64,000 nucleotides of DNA from Sphingobacterium sp. xlx-96 (GTDB lineage Bacteria > Bacteroidota > Bacteroidia > Sphingobacteriales > Sphingobacteriaceae). This document shows, in pieces, positions 62,755 to 64,000 of this stretch. Made by a program: the position numbers and the translations under genes. The stretch's first letter is position 1; each line of letters starts with the position of its first letter. Below the pieces are notes generated by a model, which had not been told where the DNA came from, made no database searches, and was given only the letters and a program-made list of their open reading frames with translations. The stretch spans positions 234,862-298,861 of the forward strand of contig NZ_WFKM01000010.1 of the NCBI RefSeq assembly GCF_011007365.1, written 5' to 3'.

Positions 62755-63933
62755 ATGGAGAGGCATATCGTACATTGTGATCTGGATACTTTCTTTGTAT
62801 CGGTAGAGCGGTTGATAAATTCGGATCTCATGGGCAAGCCTGTGCTGATCGGTGGCAATGGAGATCGTGGCGTGGTGGCTTCCTGCTCGTACGAGGCCCG
62901 CAAATATGGGGTGCACTCGGCCATGCCGATGAAGCTGGCACTACGGATGTGCCCCGAAGCCGTGGTGGTGCGGGGTGACCATGACCTGTACTCCAAGTAT
63001 TCGGGCACGGTGACGGAGATCATCGAGGAGATAACGCCTATCGTAGAGAAGGCATCGATCGATGAGCACTACCTCGATATAACGGGAATGGATAAATTCT
63101 TTGGCTGCTGGAAATGGACGCAGGAGCTGCGCGGAAAGATCATCAAGGAGACGGGGCTACCGATTTCTTTTGGCCTATCGGTCAATAAAACGGTATCCAA
63201 AATAGCTACGGGCGAAGCGAAACCCTGCGGCGAGAAACAGGTGGTAGGTGGTATGGAAAAGATGTTCCTGGCACCGCTCTCGATCCGTAAGATACCAATG
63301 GTGGGCGAAAAGTCGTACCTCACGCTACGCAATATGGGGATATCGCAGATCAAAACACTGCAACAGATGGAGGTATTTACCATGCGCAGGGTGCTCGGTG
63401 AAAATGGGGTATCGATCTGGAATAAGGCCAACGGGGTGGATCACAGTGCGGTGGTACCATTCCGCGAGCAGAAGAGTATGAGCAAGGAGAATACCTTTCT
63501 GGCGGATACGATAAATATGGATATCCTGCGCAAGACACTGGTCGCGATGGTGGATGAGCTGGCCTACGACCTGAGGCATCAGCAGAAACTAACGGGCTGT
63601 ATAACACTGAAGATCCGCTACTCGAACTTTGATACGCATACGCAGCAGCTCGCTATCCCGTATACGAATTCGGACCGGGTGATAACGGAGAAGATTTTGG
63701 AGCTGTTCAAAAAGCTCTACACGCGCCGGATGCTGATACGCCTGATCGGTGTCAAATTCAGCAAGCTGATACATGGCTCGTATCAGGTGGATCTATTCAA
63801 TGATACCCTCGAAGAGATACGACTGATGCAGGCTATCGACAAGATCAGGAACCGCTATGGCGTGGAGCTGATAAAGAAGGGGATCTGTCTGTTGGATAAA
63901 AAAGGAGGTGCGAATGATGCTCAACCTGCATAG
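62755..63933 (+). CDS. dinB: Y-family DNA polymerase IV-like (DinB)
   Basis: From the ATG at 62755 the protein is 392 residues: HCDLDTFFVSVERL with the first metal-binding Asp, SCSYEARKYGVHSAMPMKLA (fingers), KASIDEHYLDITGM with the second acidic pair, a thumb with IPMVGEKSYLTLRNMGI and a little finger. It is a translesion polymerase. It overlaps the start of a DnaE-like gene, forming a mutagenesis cassette. A GTG at 62752 could also start it. Confidence 0.92.
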   Translation: MERHIVHCDLDTFFVSVERLINSDLMGKPVLIGGNGDRGVVASCSYEARKYGVHSAMPMKLALRMCPEAVVVRGDHDLYSKYSGTVTEIIEEITPIVEKASIDEHYLDITGMDKFFGCWKWTQELRGKIIKETGLPISFGLSVNKTVSKIATGEAKPCGEKQVVGGMEKMFLAPLSIRKIPMVGEKSYLTLRNMGISQIKTLQQMEVFTMRRVLGENGVSIWNKANGVDHSAVVPFREQKSMSKENTFLADTINMDILRKTLVAMVDELAYDLRHQQKLTGCITLKIRYSNFDTHTQQLAIPYTNSDRVITEKILELFKKLYTRRMLIRLIGVKFSKLIHGSYQVDLFNDTLEEIRLMQAIDKIRNRYGVELIKKGICLLDKKGGANDAQPA

Positions 63934-64000
63934 TTATTTTAGCCTGCGCTATGGCACGCTGCGTCTGGAGGATCTGGTGGAGGGTCTGTTGGCTACGGGA
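63914..64000 (+). CDS. DNA polymerase III alpha-like (DnaE) start, runs off right edge
   Basis: After a strong AAAGGAGG site (63901-63908) an ATG at 63914 starts MMLNLHSYFSLRYGTLRLED, the PHP-domain beginning of a C-family polymerase. It overlaps the dinB end by 20 bases. Together with the Y-family gene this fits the error-prone DnaE2/DnaE-like cassettes; only 29 residues are in the window. Confidence 0.75.
   Translation, partial: MMLNLHSYFSLRYGTLRLEDLVEGLLATG

Noticed and set aside
1..64000. tRNA, rRNA, retron or group II intron
   Set aside because: No cloverleaf, rRNA block, reverse transcriptase motif or intron domain V was found by eye; a covariance-model search was not possible.

Overview
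The window looks like a chromosomal accessory region of a Bacteroidota bacterium, most likely Sphingobacteriaceae (Sphingobacterium-like). The grounds are A/T-rich DNA, few Shine-Dalgarno sites, lipoproteins with short lipoboxes, a PorP/SprF fragment, SOS polymerase cassettes and the styles of many Bacteroidota hypothetical proteins. This is inference from protein style, not from a marker gene. No rRNA, tRNA or CRISPR array was found by eye.

Region 1 (1-36 kb) is a dense, heavily scarred defence island. It opens with the edge of a metallo-beta-lactamase-fold gene, a truncated TIR gene run into a broken Dam-type adenine methylase, and an intact IS21-family element that split that methylase. 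Then come AbiH plus a putAbiC-like membrane protein, the C-terminal half of a type I restriction subunit, and a sigma-factor scrap. A three-gene module follows (radical SAM enzyme, small protein, large nuclease-STAND ATPase), then a six-gene minus-strand cluster rich in HEPN, AbiJ-like and nuclease folds. After these sit a complete type I RM operon with a DUF262/DUF1524 gene inserted, a PD-(D/E)XK nuclease, and an AAA ATPase/subtilase pair matching IetAS. A duplicate AbiH tail marks the far side. The same promoter/leader segment recurs in front of several minus-strand units.

Region 2 (36-42.6 kb) carries a secreted protein, umuDC, a ParE/RelE-type toxin-antitoxin pair and an SRAP (HMCES/YedK-like) gene preceded by a striking octamer tandem array. 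A dinB-dnaE cassette with its own XRE regulator sits at the right edge (62.4-64 kb). Three of these promoters share an inverted repeat of the form CTA-N7-TAG, suggesting one damage-response regulon.

Region 3 (42.6-62 kb) is a patchwork of secreted or membrane hypothetical genes on both strands, separated by a recurring palindromic intergenic repeat. It includes zincin-like secreted proteins, a GNAT/DUF1778 toxin-antitoxin pair, RhuM proteins, a deiminase operon, gene fragments (CbrC, esterase, PorP/SprF, DUF1016, RecG-like) and a degraded IS4-family element. It also holds a candidate double-glycine-leader secreted peptide next to a small membrane protein, which could be an effector/immunity pair.

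The strongest candidates for something undescribed are the radical SAM / small protein / nuclease-STAND module (10.3-15.9 kb), the HEPN/AbiJ-like cluster (16.1-22.2 kb) and the double-glycine-leader pair (58.4-59.2 kb). All functional claims are by reading; no database was searched.
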